From positions 73,195,614 through 73,259,613 of the forward strand of contig NC_079318.1 of NCBI RefSeq assembly GCF_029931775.1: a stretch of 64,000 bases of DNA, given 5' to 3'. The notes beneath the pieces are model-generated. The model worked only from the letters and a program-made list of their open reading frames with translations, was not told the DNA's origin and did no database searches. This DNA is from Euleptes europaea (Eukaryota > Chordata > Lepidosauria > Squamata > Sphaerodactylidae). Below are positions 18,373 through 29,202 of this stretch, piece after piece (within the stretch, counting starts at the first letter, position 1; each line of letters begins with the position of its first letter). Position numbers and translations under genes: made by a program.

Positions 18373-20098
18373 AGGGTTGCCAGGTCCCTCTTTGCCACCA
18401 GCAGGAGGTTTTTTGGGTGGAGCCTGAGGAGCAGGGCCGTCTTAACAGCATTATGGGCCCCTGGGCAAACCAGTGTGCTGGGGGCCCTATGACAACTACT
18501 CTCAGGAATAAAAAGTAAATGGTCAATAATATTAAACATATATTTATTTTATTGGCACTTCATCAAAACTGGTGTTAAAACATTAAAAACATGCTGTACA
18601 GCAGCAACTAATCAACATGATAAACATTTGAACAATACACAAGGCTTGAAAAACACAATAATACTCAGTAAGCCACACAGATTAGAGTATGAAATTACTA
18701 CGGACTTCTTATTATAACAAGCATTTGCGGCATTTCTTTTCAGAGAATTGCTTTATTATTGGCTTGAAGTCAATGGTCTTCAGGATGTCATTTTCCATGC
18801 ACATGAGTGAAAGCCAGTTCAAACTATGCTGCCCCATTGTGCTACAAAGCAGATTTTTTATAAATTTCAGTCTTGAAAAATAACTTTCTCCTGTACAGTT
18901 GGTCACCATCATGCACATGAACACTCTGAGTGCAATTTCAACATTCGGGAATACAGATTTCAAATTGTCCGAAATTATTTTCTGTACAGTGCAGGAGAGT
19001 CTCACAATTTTCATCAAGAGCCATGTAGTGCTTGAGATGCTCACATACATTTAAAAGGTCATCATAATTCAGGTCTTTGTGATACATATTAGCTAGATGT
19101 TCACGCTTTTTCTTTAGTGCATCAGAAGCAATGGTTTTTAATTCACTGAAGAAAGAAAACATTTCCAATGTGTGAATAAGCCTGTGCATGTTTTGTCAGT
19201 TCAAAGATTAGAGTGTTCAGAATAGGGAGGAAAGTTTCCACCCTGAACTTTTTGGTTTTACTGAGAAGTACCTCTTCTGATCCATCATATTTACTAAGAT
19301 GCACACTTCGTTTTCGTTCCCATTTTTTCCCATCACTGTAATCTGTATCTGGACACATACTCCTGGTTTTGAATTCATATTCACTAAATTTGTCTCCAGT
19401 TTCCAGAAGATAGGTTTTCATAGACTCAAAAAGATTCGTGGCAACAAGGATGTTCACATCCTTTGATTGCAGGACCTTGCTTGTTTTGTTCATTCTTTCT
19501 AGAATGTTATTCCAAACAATTGTGAGAAAAATTGTTTCCAGGTTTTCCTTTTTTTTTGCTCAATCCTTCTGCCTCGCACCTTGTATTCACTTGCTGTTCA
19601 TTGTCAGCTGATAGAGAATCCAGTGCATGTTTTATTTTCTCAAAACCCCCATACAGAGCATGAACAGCATCAAAATGTGCTGACCATTGTGTGTCAGACA
19701 GACGCTTGACCACAAAATCTTTTCCTACAGATGATGTCAATACATTCCAGCGATGAGTAGAACCAGCAAAAAATGAATACAGATGCTGAACAAAGTCAAA
19801 GAATTTTACAGTCTGTAGACAACACTCTGCTGCTTTTACTTCCACCAAGTTCAGGCTGTGTCCAGCACAGGGGACATAGATGGCAAACTCATGGAGTTGA
19901 TGAATCCCATCGGGCCCCTGTGTTAAGATGGCCCTGCTGAGGAGGGCAGGGTTTGGGGAGGGGAAGGGAGGGACTTCAATGCCATAGAGTCCAATGGCCA
20001 AAGCAGCCATTTTCTCCAGGTGAACTGATCTCTATCGGCTGGATATCAGTTGTAATATCAGGAGATCTTCAGCTACTACCTGGAGGTTGGTAACCCTA
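18373..20098 (-). mobile_element. MITE family A split by a hAT transposon
   Basis: The left part is 18373-18431 (AGGGTTGCCAGGTCCCTC) and the right part 19945-20098, ending GGAGGTTGGTAACCCTA. Flanks GACTGAAA and GACTGGAA are a probable 8-bp duplication. The hAT element at 18432-19936 interrupts it. Confidence 0.85.
18432..19936 (-). mobile_element. hAT DNA transposon relic with transposase fragments
   Basis: Ends CAGGGCCGTCTTAACA and TGTTAAGATGGCCCTG are inverted repeats. CTGAGGAG flanks the element perfectly at 18424-18431 and 19937-19944, the 8-bp duplication expected of hAT. The - strand encodes transposase pieces in several frames: PCAGHSLNLVEV, a block with RLSDTQWSAH, and a C-terminal part NCTGESYFSRLKFIKN followed by STMGQHSLNWLSLM, which is the hAT dimerisation region. 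The zinc-finger (BED/TTF-like) N-terminal half is absent, so this is an internally deleted, dead, 1505-bp derivative. It resembles the ZMYM/DUF4371-type hAT transposases. Confidence 0.93.
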
Positions 20099-20530
20099 GA
20101 CTGGAACCAAGTCTGGCTGCTGGATGAGCAGATAACCCCCATCCTAAAGAAACAGATGGACTCTTCCCACATCAAATGTAAAATGTCTCAAAAGTATGGG
20201 AGTTTTCCTTCCTCCTCTCCCTGCCTTCACTGTCTGAGCAGTGTATTGAGATCACTCTGCACTGCTGGGGAAGACCTGCTATTGAGGGCCACTTCCAAGA
20301 CTTCTCCTGGTAGGATCTTGTGGCAGTAAAGAGGAGCCTATCAGAAGGCAGCTGGTGAATCTGGAGGATGCTTGAAGGCTCTTTTGGCTTTGCTTTTACA
20401 GCCCCTGGGTGACAAAACTTGTGACCTTCACTTCCAGTTTTCACTTCCAGTTTCTGCTTCCTCACCAACTTTTTGGTCTCTCCTGAGGCTCAAGCTGACG
20501 GGACAAAGATTATGTGTTTCACTCAGTTTG

Positions 20531-20590
20531 TGAAAAAACAACCTCTAAGATGGGGGAGGTCATTTTGGATTAAGGTTGCAATGCTGGCAC
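20531..20590 (+). repeat. Short dispersed repeat, copy 1
   Basis: AACCTCTAAGATGGGGGAGG, TCATTTTGGATTAAGGTTGC recurs with few changes at 21704-21756, about 1.17 kb downstream in the same orientation. Confidence 0.55.
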
Positions 20591-20693
20591 AGAGGCTCCT
20601 GCTCCTCCTGTAGGAGAGGCTATTCTGCCACCCTCTCAGTATGCCACAGGGGCAGCGAAACCCCACCTCACCCTCCCCAGATACGGCCACGCT

Positions 20694-20745
20694 CTCTCTC
20701 TCTCACACACACACATACACACACACGCGCACGCACGCACGCACC
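20694..20745. repeat. Compound microsatellite (CT)n(CA)n(GCAC)n
   Basis: Short CT, CA and GCAC arrays follow one another. Confidence 0.85.
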
Positions 20746-20813
20746 TGCTCCCTGCTATGACCTAGCACACATGCCCTGCCTTGGTTGCATACCCTAAGTG
20801 GGAATTAGAAGAG

Positions 20814-21022
20814 TAGGGTTCCCAATCTCCAGGCAATAACTGGAGATCTCCTGCTATTGCAATTGATCTTCATCCTATAGAGATCAGTTCACCTGGAGAA
20901 AATGGCCACTTTGACAGTTGGACTCTATGGCATTGAAGTCCCTCCCCTCCCCAAACCCCGCCCTCCTCAGGCTCTGCCCCAAAAACCTCCCGCTGGTGGC
21001 AAAGAGGGACCTGGCAACCCTA
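20814..21022 (+). mobile_element. MITE family A with perfect 8-bp duplication
   Basis: The copy is 209 bases, TAGGGTTCCCAATC to CTGGCAACCCTA, flanked by TAGAAGAG at 20806-20813 and 21023-21030. Confidence 0.93.
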
Positions 21023-21703
21023 TAGAAGAGGTAGAACTCTACTGTAAAATTAGTAAATATTTCCACTAGGATTGAGATTGTTATTATTGCACGTGTGAGC
21101 TGCCATTAATTAATTGATGTCTCTACTTTCCTTCTTTGAATACTTTTTCGTTCATAAAGTTTACTATTGCTCAATAGCGGTATTTTTCTTCCCAGCTACT
21201 TTGGGGAAGGGGCATGCCAGGGCAAGCCAGTGTATACACAGGCCTAAAGGGACGGTTAGGGCGTGCATTTGAAGGGATGCCTGTACATGTCAGCCTCAGG
21301 CATTGGGTAACAAACCCAATTCACAATTAATATTCAAGTGGCCACAGGGTGAAATGTAACGCCACAGTCCACCATAGTGGCAATGCCAAAAAATCTCCTT
21401 TGAAGCTACCATATCTACGGAGTTAACTTAAGCATGCCTTTTAAAATCGCTTAAGAGTAAGTGTAAGGGAAACCGCATCTCCTGCCCAGGGAAGCAGCTT
21501 CACTGAAAACTGCTGGCATTTTAATTAAAACAGAATAACAGGATCTAATTGCACTGTAAGCAGGGGAAGCCCCACCGATATGGCAGTGGGGTTCTGCCCA
21601 TCCTGGCAGCAAAGAAAAATGTAATTCAGAAGTCTTGTGCTCGGGGCTCAGCTAACACGAGGGCTTCATCATGAGATCTCCAGCCAGACATTTCTGCCCT
21701 TAA

Positions 21704-21780
21704 AAAACAACCTCTGAGATGGGGGCGGTCATTTTGGATTATGGTTGCAATGCTGAAGGAGGAGGAGGAGGAGGAGGAGT
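21704..21780 (+). repeat. Short dispersed repeat, copy 2, followed by (GGA)n
   Basis: AACCTCTGAGATGGGGGCGG, TCATTTTGGATTATGGTTGC matches 20531-20590 and runs into a short (GGA)n array. Confidence 0.55.
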
Positions 21781-22079
21781 TTAACCCTTTCTTCTCGTGC
21801 CGTTTGCCCAGTAGAAACTGCACGTTCTGCTGAGCTGGTATTGCGGGTAAAAGGACATGCAACGATATTTTACTCTACATTTCCCCTACCCAAGTTAAGC
21901 ACAGTTCATTGTCCCTAACCTTTATCAGAAAAATTGTGAGGGGGAAGGATATAATCCTCCTCTCACAGCATTGTGGCACTAGTCCAGATTCTTTCCTCTT
22001 CATGGCTGTTTTTTAAGGTTGAAAATATATCTGAAGATCCAATCAGGGATTAGCATGTAGTTTAAGAAACCAGCCTCTA

Positions 22080-22240
22080 GGTGGGACCTGAGGATCCCCT
22101 GGAATTACAGCTCATCTGGAATTACTACAGAGATCACTTTGTCTGATGAAGGGTGGACTCTATGGCATTATATCCTGCTGAGGTCCCTGTCCTCCCCAGG
22201 CTCCATCCCCAAATCTCCAGGAGTTTCCCTACCTGTAGCT
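22080..22240 (+). mobile_element. Diverged MITE family A-like copy
   Basis: The blocks GGTGGACTCTATGGCATTA, CTGAGGTCCCTGTCC and CAGGCTCCATCCCCAAATC keep the family order, but both ends have decayed. Confidence 0.5.
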
Positions 22241-22258
22241 GGAACGGCCGCTCCCTCT

Positions 22259-22496
22259 TAAGGTTGCCAAGGTGGTAGCTGGAGATCTCCTGCTGTTACA
22301 ACTGGTCTCTAGTCGATAGAGATCAGTTCACATGGAGAAAATGGGCGCTTTGGCAATTGGACTCTATGGCATTGAAGTCCCTCCCCTCTCCAAACCCCAC
22401 CCTTCTCAGACTCCACCCCAAAATCTCCAGGTATTTCCCAACCCAGAGGTGGCAACTATTCCCCCACTGGTGGCCAGAGGGGACCTGGAAACCCTA
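22259..22496 (+). mobile_element. MITE family A
   Basis: TAAGGTTGCCAAGGTGG starts and GACCTGGAAACCCTA ends the copy, with a 30-base duplication of the CCCAACCCAGAGGTGGCAAC-like end inside. Confidence 0.75.
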
Positions 22497-22739
22497 CATA
22501 TAGCAGAGCCCTGGAGGCCTGAAGTTAATGAGGCAGGGCATTGTTTTCAGCCTCACCTGGATGACACAGGCTAGCCGTATCTTGTCAGATATGAGGTAGG
22601 CAATGGCAAACCACCTCGGACTGTCTCTTGCCTTTAAAACTCTATGGGGTCACCATAAGTCGGCTACAACTTGAATGCCCTTTCCACCACCACTCCTCAG
22701 TCCTGGTTTCTGCTTATCAAATGCCTAGAACAATCAGGA

Positions 22740-22860
22740 GATGACCATCATAGACTGCTTCTCAGACTCCCAAGGGCATGTGACTGGCCACTATGAGACT
22801 CTGGGAGACAATGCTGAACTAGCTAGACTTTTGGTCTTATCCAGAAAGGCCGTCCTGACT
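22740..22860 (+). mobile_element. CR1-clade LINE fragment
   Basis: GACTGGCCACTATGAGACTC through GACTTTTGGTCTTATCCAGAAAGGCC is the diverged LINE 3' end. Confidence 0.45.
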
Positions 22861-23167
22861 GTATTTTGTACATCTGAAGCCATTCGTTCACATCCCCAAC
22901 TCACATTTCATGTAAACAAGTCCTTTAGGGTTTATTATACAAGCACGCAAACAGAGCTAAAATTATCCAGGACTTCCTGTTTCAGGTCATTTGTGGTTGT
23001 TGACCGGGTCTGATCTAGAGAAGTCCTTGAACAGCACTGAAATGAAAGCAGCCACTGAGTGCCTCAGGCTGTATATACATGGATCATGCATTGCCACAAG
23101 AGGGGTTAGGCACATGATATTACATCCTGTTTCCACCCCCCTCTAGACATGGCTCAGCTCCACGCAC

Positions 23168-24000
23168 AGGGTTGCCAATCTCCACGTGGTAAGAATGAAA
23201 AAAATCACCAATACTGTACAGTAGGTCAACAGAAATACCAGTATAAGGCTCAGGATAATGTGTAAGTAACAATTCATACACTGAAAGTGAAAATATTATA
23301 AAGCTAATTTACTAATAAACCACAACTGACAAACACAAATTTGATGTAGTATAGACCACAATAAACAAACAATATACAATTAACACAACAATGATGTGAA
23401 ACGTACAAGGAGAGCCTTCTTCAAAGGTAAGTGCAAAATGAGTTCATATCAAAATGATATTTCAAAAAGTTCTCAGCTTTGTCTACTTTTTTTGTTCCTT
23501 TTCTTTTTTTGTAGATATCTCCATGGATTAAGACATGCTGACAAACAATATCTTCATCACGTTAGGCATAACAATATGGAAACGTTCTCTGGATTAATAA
23601 TCACGCTTTCGCCACCAAAGTGGCTCCATCAGCCAAAACTTAAAGAATCTTTACTTGAAAAAACTCAACGCGCCATAATGGCTGCTTCCTTCCCAGGATC
23701 CTATCGGATGATAGAATGTCTTCAAGACTTGGAGGCTCCAAGGAATCACCTGGATTCAATACTTGAGCAGATCATTTTACCCATCCCCACCTGGATTCTC
23801 CCCCCCTTAACTACTCTCTCAATTGTTCTCAAAACAACTTGCCTCCTGAAGCATACTCGGCTCTCATCAGCCTCTAGGAGCTTATTTCTTTTGGCTAATT
23901 TGCAAAGTCGTTTCTTTCTGCATATCTGGCAATATGTAGGCAGCCCCACCTTGACTGTGGGTGGCAAGCATTCGCTGCTTTCCTGAGTGGTATGAGCAAC
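23168..24000. other. MITE remnant, AT-rich repeat-like block and an open frame of unknown meaning
   Basis: A MITE end (CAGGGTTGCCAATCTCC) is truncated at 23190. The following 230 bases are AT-rich. On the - strand they read TTTGAAGAAGGCTC then GTACGTTTCACATC, a layout that recalls the CTGAAGAAG/GAAACG signature at 29669. A + strand frame of 196 codons (23396-23986) follows; it matches no protein I know and lacks convincing splice or start context. Confidence 0.3.
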
Positions 24001-24379
24001 CTACTTTATTACAGGAGGAAGGCAAGGAAACCACATCCTGCTTTCAAGATGAGGGAACAAATTTATGCCAGTGTGGCCTGGGGCCAGACAGTTGGGCACA
24101 GAGCAGCCAAAAAAATAAAACTGAGCCCCCGTTTGTGAGCAAGTTCCTGCTCTGGATCGTGATGCACATGCAGAAGAAGCTTCAGGCTTCCCCTTAGCAT
24201 GCTGTTACCCTGACCAAAACAGTCCAGGGAAGGAACTATTTGGCCCGTTGTGGAAGAGCACCTTTTCCTCTTTCGTTCCTTTGTTTTCAACCCAATTAAT
24301 GCATTACTTCTTCTCTTTCTGGGCTGGATGGTTTTCTCACAGCACTCAGAAACAAATGCTTAATTATCAGTACAACACA

Positions 24380-24603
24380 CATGAACAGACGTGAAGCTGC
24401 CTTATACCAAATGAGACCTTTGGTCCATCAAGGTCAGTATTGTCTACTGGCAGCAGACTGGCAGCAGCTCCTCAGGGTCTCAGGCAGAGGTGTTTCATAT
24501 CGTTTACTACTGGATTCTTCTAGCTGGAGGTGCCATGGATTGAACCTGGGACTTTCTGTACGCCAAGCAGATGCTCTACCACTGAGCTGTGCCCCCTCTC
24601 CCC
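24380..24603 (-). mobile_element. tRNA-derived SINE
   Basis: The - strand head GGGGCACAGCTCAGTGGTAG carries box A, GGTTCAATCCATGGC box B, and the body runs to AAGGCAGCTTCACG. Confidence 0.8.
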
Positions 24604-25207
24604 TAGTTCCCTTTCCCTTGGGAAAGTAAGGGGTTTACAAACTGGTTTTCTTTGTTTTTTATAGCAATATGAAATAACAATCATGGTTTTAATAAGAATA
24701 AGCTCTGGCTTTGGTTGAACACCAAGTGCAAAGCAGTAAAACTCTCACCTCCAACAGAATGAGAGCTGAAAGAATATGGGAGAGAACAGGAAACGTGGAA
24801 CATGGGAGAGAATAGAAAATAAATTAAGCTGGAAGGAGGATGGAAGGGCAATTATGAACAGGCAGCAATCTTGGGAAGCCTCAATAGTACTTTGATGGTC
24901 CTCATGGGACAGGCTGGCACTAGAATTGTATTTCCCCTCCCCCAAAAATCACCACAAACCAGGTGAGGTAAAGGTTATTACAAAAACACAGAAAACACTG
25001 GAATACACAGGCTTAACTACAATGTAGTCTGAATTGTGTTTAAAAATGGACTGAGAAACTGTGGCAATTCCATACTAAACAACTACTATAGTCCAATATT
25101 AGGTGATCCAGTGGTTAGAGGCATACCAATGCTTGGATCCAACCAGCTTTCCTGTTGGTGAAAGAGTAAGGACCATTCAAAAGGCTGTACTTGCATGCAT
25201 GATGGGT

Positions 25208-25399
25208 ACAATTGCCAGGTCCCTCTTCTTCACCGGTGGAGCCTGAGGGGGGCAGTATTTGGGGAGGGGAGGGACTTCAAAGCCATAGAGTCCAATAGCC
25301 AAAGGGGCCATTTTCTCCAGGTGAACTGGTCTCTATCAGCTGGTGATCAGTTGTAATAGCAGGAAATCTCCAGCTAGTACCTGGAGGTTGGCAACCCTA
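25208..25399 (-). mobile_element. MITE family A
   Basis: From AATTGCCAGGTCCCTC to GGAGGTTGGCAACCCTA, full length with a short internal deletion. Confidence 0.8.
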
Positions 25400-26140
25400 A
25401 TTGTTCCCCAGCGTCCCCTCTCCCTCCAGAGCTGCATCTCATGGAGATGAATGGGCTGCAGTGGGAAGGGAGAGGCAGGAAAGTTCCATTTGGCCATTGG
25501 AAAAATGTAGTCAGGATCCAACTTTCTGACCTGAATATCACCATCTTACCACTGCCTGAAAGGGGTGTGTGTGGTTTTCTGCATCTGGAATAGACACCAT
25601 TCAGTGTAATGAGCATAGAAAGAGGAAATGGTGTTTTCTCTAACTCAGCTTGTTTAAAACAAGAGCTTTAATGATACAACTGAGGTAATTTGACTCTTCC
25701 AATATCCAGGGTGGGGGGGAGGACTTTCCAAAAAGTGGGTATTCTAAAACCAACAAACAAAGTGAAGCAAACTTATCTATGGAAGCATTCCAGACACGCT
25801 CTTATGCCTCGCGTGTGTCAATTATTGTGCAACTCGATATCAAGAAGAATTGTCATTTCAAGTCTTCTGCATTAGAACTTCAAAGACCAATTTGAGACTG
25901 CGCTCCATTTTCTCAGAAAACGTTTCAACTAGATCTTTGTCTTTGGCTGGCAGCAGGCTTTCCCTCTAATTCTTTTAAGAAACGTCCTCGCTTAGGCTTG
26001 CCATCTGGCCAGAAGAAAAGGGTCCTGTCCCTTTAACAGGCTTGACATGTAGAAATGGGCAGTTGAGGCTTTTCATTATAAATCATATTGTCTGCTATTT
26101 GCTGTAGGTCAAACAGATATTAAAAGAAAAGCGGCTAGAG

Positions 26141-26209
26141 GGACCTCCCTCCTCAGGCTCTGCCCCAAAATCCTCCCGCTGGTGGCAAAAGAGGGACCTG
26201 GCATCCCTA
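26141..26209 (+). mobile_element. MITE family A, right end only
   Basis: Only the CCTCCTCAGGCTCTGCCCC to GACCTGGCATCCCTA third remains. Confidence 0.7.
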
Positions 26210-26679
26210 CTGTGTGTACATAGTATGCATACACATGTCCTACGCCCCCTCCGAGCAATCACTGTATGTTTTCATCCACACACAAAGAGACTTGCCTTTT
26301 CCATAAGGCCATAGGTGGCATTGAAAAAAAAAATGCAGTTCTTTCCCAATTACTTTTCCAATCAGATGTTCCCTTATTTCTTACATAATTACTTGTTTTG
26401 ATCACATCTTCCTAAAAATACTTTTAAGCGTTAAGTCTTTTGGATAATATCAAAATACTATAAACTGTATTGGAGAGTACTTGTTCACTGGAATCTAAGC
26501 ATACCATTTAAACCTCTTGTTCTGAATGTATTTTTCTTACTTCCTTTATCCAGACTTTCAGTTTTCCTCCTCCAGCATAGTTCTATTCAGTGTTAATATC
26601 TTAGATATTTCTAAGCTCCTTACACGTTCTTTTTAATTATTATTTCTATTGGGCTCTTTTTGCTTATTCCTCTGTTGTG

Positions 26680-26888
26680 TGTAAAGTGCCGTCAAGTCGC
26701 AGCTGACGTATGGCGACCCCTTTTGGGGTTTTCATGGCAAGAGACTAACAGAGGTGGTTTGCCAGTGCCTTCCTCTGCACAGCAACCCTGGTATTCCTTG
26801 GTGGTCTCCCATCCAAATACTAACCAGGGCTGACCCTGCTTAGCTTCTGAGATCTTCCGAGATCAGGCTAGCTTGGGCCATTCCTCTG
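26680..26888 (-). mobile_element. 5S rRNA-derived SINE
   Basis: The - strand reads AGCCTGATCTCGGAAGATC, TCAGAAGCTAAGCAGGGTC, TTTGGATGGGAGACCACC and GAATACCAGGGTTGC, which is the 5S rRNA internal promoter region. A tail follows: GGCAAACCACC then GTCGCCATACGTCAGCTGCG, CTTGACGGCACTTTACAC. It is not a 5S gene because the 5' end is missing and a SINE tail is attached. Confidence 0.88.
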
Positions 26889-27427
26889 TTATAGCTTATT
26901 AATTCTCTGTTGCTAAAAGGTCATATTTTCTTCTGTTGTTTCAACTATTTTTCTGTGCTTATGATATTGACAACAAGTACGACCTAATTTAGCATTTATC
27001 CTTTGTTAAATTAACCCATCATCCATTTTTGTTTGTTTGTTTGTTCATTTATTTTAAGGCACTTTTAACACATCCTCTTCTGCTTCCATGGATTTAAGCC
27101 CTGTGAAGAAATGGAAAAAACCAAACATGTATATATTTGTATATTTGTAATTGAAAACAGAAAAGAATATATATTAGAATGAATTTAAAGTCTTTAATTA
27201 GAAAGCTGAATAATCATGCAAATTCAGAGTTTGTAAATCTAACAAATTAGAGAGGGAGAGCTGTTGTATTGGTCCCTTAGCTTGGTTAGAGAAGAACCAA
27301 TCAGACAGCTGGGACAATGTAGCAATCTTATTGGCCCCTTTAACAAACTTTGATAAGAGCCAATCAGTAGTTAGAGTTTTCAATCCCCCTTCGAACTATA
27401 AGTAGAACTAGCTTAGTCAGTCAGAAG

Positions 27428-27636
27428 TAGGGTTGCCAGCTCCGGGTTGGGAAATACCTGGAGATTTTGGAGGTGGAGCCTGAGGAGGGTGGGGTTTGGG
27501 GAGGGGAGGGACTTCAATGCCACAGAGTCCAATTGCCAAAGCGGCCATTTTCTCCAGGTGAGCTGATCTCTATCGGCTGGAGATCAGTTGTAATAGCAGG
27601 AGATCTCCAGCTACTACCTGGAGGTTAGGAACCCTA
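27428..27636 (-). mobile_element. MITE family A
   Basis: Full-length copy from TAGGGTTGCCAGCTCC to GGAGGTTAGGAACCCTA. No clear target duplication remains. Confidence 0.85.
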
Positions 27637-27639
27637 ATT

Positions 27640-28295
27640 ATTAAAGAATTCAGTTGTTTGGGTCTGAAGAGAAACGAGTCGTTCTTTTACTTGGGAAGCA
27701 AGCGCCTAAAGCCTAACTATGTTAACCAACCCTGAATATCTTTCTTACAAGCCCCTTCTTATATCATCCAAAGTTGGAAAAGCCTACTGTATACTTAAAT
27801 TACCTTGCAACCAGAAACAGATTTCTACAACTTTACAGTGTAAGTTTGTTTTAAAATTATGACTCTAACAGCTTTAGCTATCTCTCTGTGAGGGAATGAC
27901 AGATTATACAATCTATTGGTTACACAGCCTTCTGACCTTGCAATTCATTAATTAATGTACTGTTGGTTAATTACGCAACTTATTAATTATACAACTAATT
28001 GTACAGCCACTGGTTGTACAAAAGAGCCCTAACGCAGCATGTTAGTTGCACAGAATGCCAATTTCTCTGCTTGATAATGTCATGGAGTATTGATTGCTCA
28101 GCCTATTGTGTGGTGTATCAGTTGCATAATTCAGATGGCTCATACCATTCATTGCACCTTGTATTGATTGCTCAAAATATCTATTGCGCAGCACACTGAT
28201 CACCCAGGGTATCAGTCGTCTGAAGGATTAATTGCCTCTGTGGAGGTGTGCTGCCTCTTGCTTGTGTAACCCTTAAATTACACAATTTACAGTAG
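27640..28295. other. Intergenic, AT-rich, nothing recognised
   Basis: Between 27900 and 28220 there is a loose alternation of TTGYACA- and ATTGATT-like words (for example TTAGTTGCACAG, TTGATTGCTCA), suggesting a degenerate low-order repeat. Confidence 0.3.
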
Positions 28296-28297
28296 AA

Positions 28298-28495
28298 AAG
28301 AGCAAGAGTCCAGTAGCACCTCAAAGACTAATAACATTTCTGGCAGTGTATGAGCTTTCATGAGCCACCACTCACTTCGTATCTGAACAAGTGAGCTGTG
28401 GCTCACGAAAGCTCATACCCTGCCAGAAATGTTGTTAGTCTTTGAGGTGCTACTGGACTCTTGCTCTTTTCTACTGCTATTGACAGACTAACAAG
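28298..28495. repeat. Palindromic foldback repeat with AGGTGCTACTGGACTC arms
   Basis: GAGCAAGAGTCCAGTAGCACC at the left is matched in reverse at the right by GGTGCTACTGGACTCTTGC, and the inner parts (ACATTTCTGGCAG / CTGCCAGAAATGT, ATGAGCTTTC / GAAAGCTCAT) also pair. The right unit has CTGAACAAGTGAGC, a four-base loop, GCTCAC and GAAAGC. A tail ACAGACTAACAAGGCTACCC follows, of a kind common in reptile genomes. Confidence 0.65.
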
Positions 28496-28651
28496 GCTAC
28501 CCATCACAAATTACAGTGCAATTCTGTGGGGTGGGGGTGCGAATGGGCTCAGGAAGCCGACTGACCCATACGCTGGCACATCTCAGAGATACACTTGGCA
28601 CAGCTCTGTGGTGGTTGTGCATTGGTGCAACGCAGGCACAGGGCTCTGCAC

Positions 28652-28823
28652 TAGGTTTGCCAACCTTTAGGTGGCGGCTGGAGATCTCTTGCTATTACAA
28701 CTGATCTCCAGCCCATAGAGAACAGTTCACCTGGAGAGATCAGTTCACCTCCCCAAACCCCGCCCTCCTCAGGCTCCACCCCAAAACCTCCCGCCGGTGG
28801 TGAAGAGGGACCTGCCAACCCTA
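28652..28823 (+). mobile_element. MITE family A, internally deleted, with near-perfect duplication
   Basis: TAGGTTTGCCAACC to CTGCCAACCCTA. Flanks CTCTGCAC and CTCTGCGC agree at 7 of 8 positions. The middle carries a duplicated GATCAGTTCACCT and lacks the AATGGCC...TGAAGTCC part. Confidence 0.85.
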
Positions 28824-29082
28824 CTCTGCGCCGGCTTGGTAGTGGGCGGTTCAGGAGGCATGGCTGGAGTCAGTTGGCCCCCTTAGCACTTTCAGTCTGG
28901 GAACACTCTCTAACAGAGGTGCTAAATTACACCAAGAAAAAAACCATGGCATAGCCCACAGGTAACCCATCTCCTCAGCCAGGACCCCAAGGGGCATCTG
29001 CACACTGACAGGTAAGCAGGGACTTTCCCCCAAATCTCCTTTCCCCTTTCCCTGAGCTCGTGGCTGGGAGCCACCCCAGCAA

Positions 29083-29202
29083 CTAGAGTTATCCGGTTCC
29101 TCTTCGCCACCAGCGGGAGGCTTTTGGGGCAGAGTCTGAGGGTGGCAGGGTTTGGGGAGAGGAGGGACTTCAATGCCATAGAGTCCAATTGCCAAAGCGG
29201 CC
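29083..29202 (-). mobile_element. MITE family A, left half, interrupted by a foldback element
   Basis: The left half ends at AAAGCGGCC and the foldback starts at once. A plausible right end (CTCGAGGCTGGCAACCCTA) reappears at 30144-30163, so about 940 bases may have been inserted with loss of the MITE middle. Confidence 0.65.

Noticed and set aside
23396-23986. 196-codon open frame as a gene
   Set aside because: There is no recognisable domain, codon use is unremarkable, and it begins in AT-rich repeat-like DNA. It is probably chance or a decayed repeat.
26780-26888. 5S rRNA gene
   Set aside because: The 5' third is missing, the sequence is diverged and a SINE tail is attached; no terminator T-run follows the 5S part.
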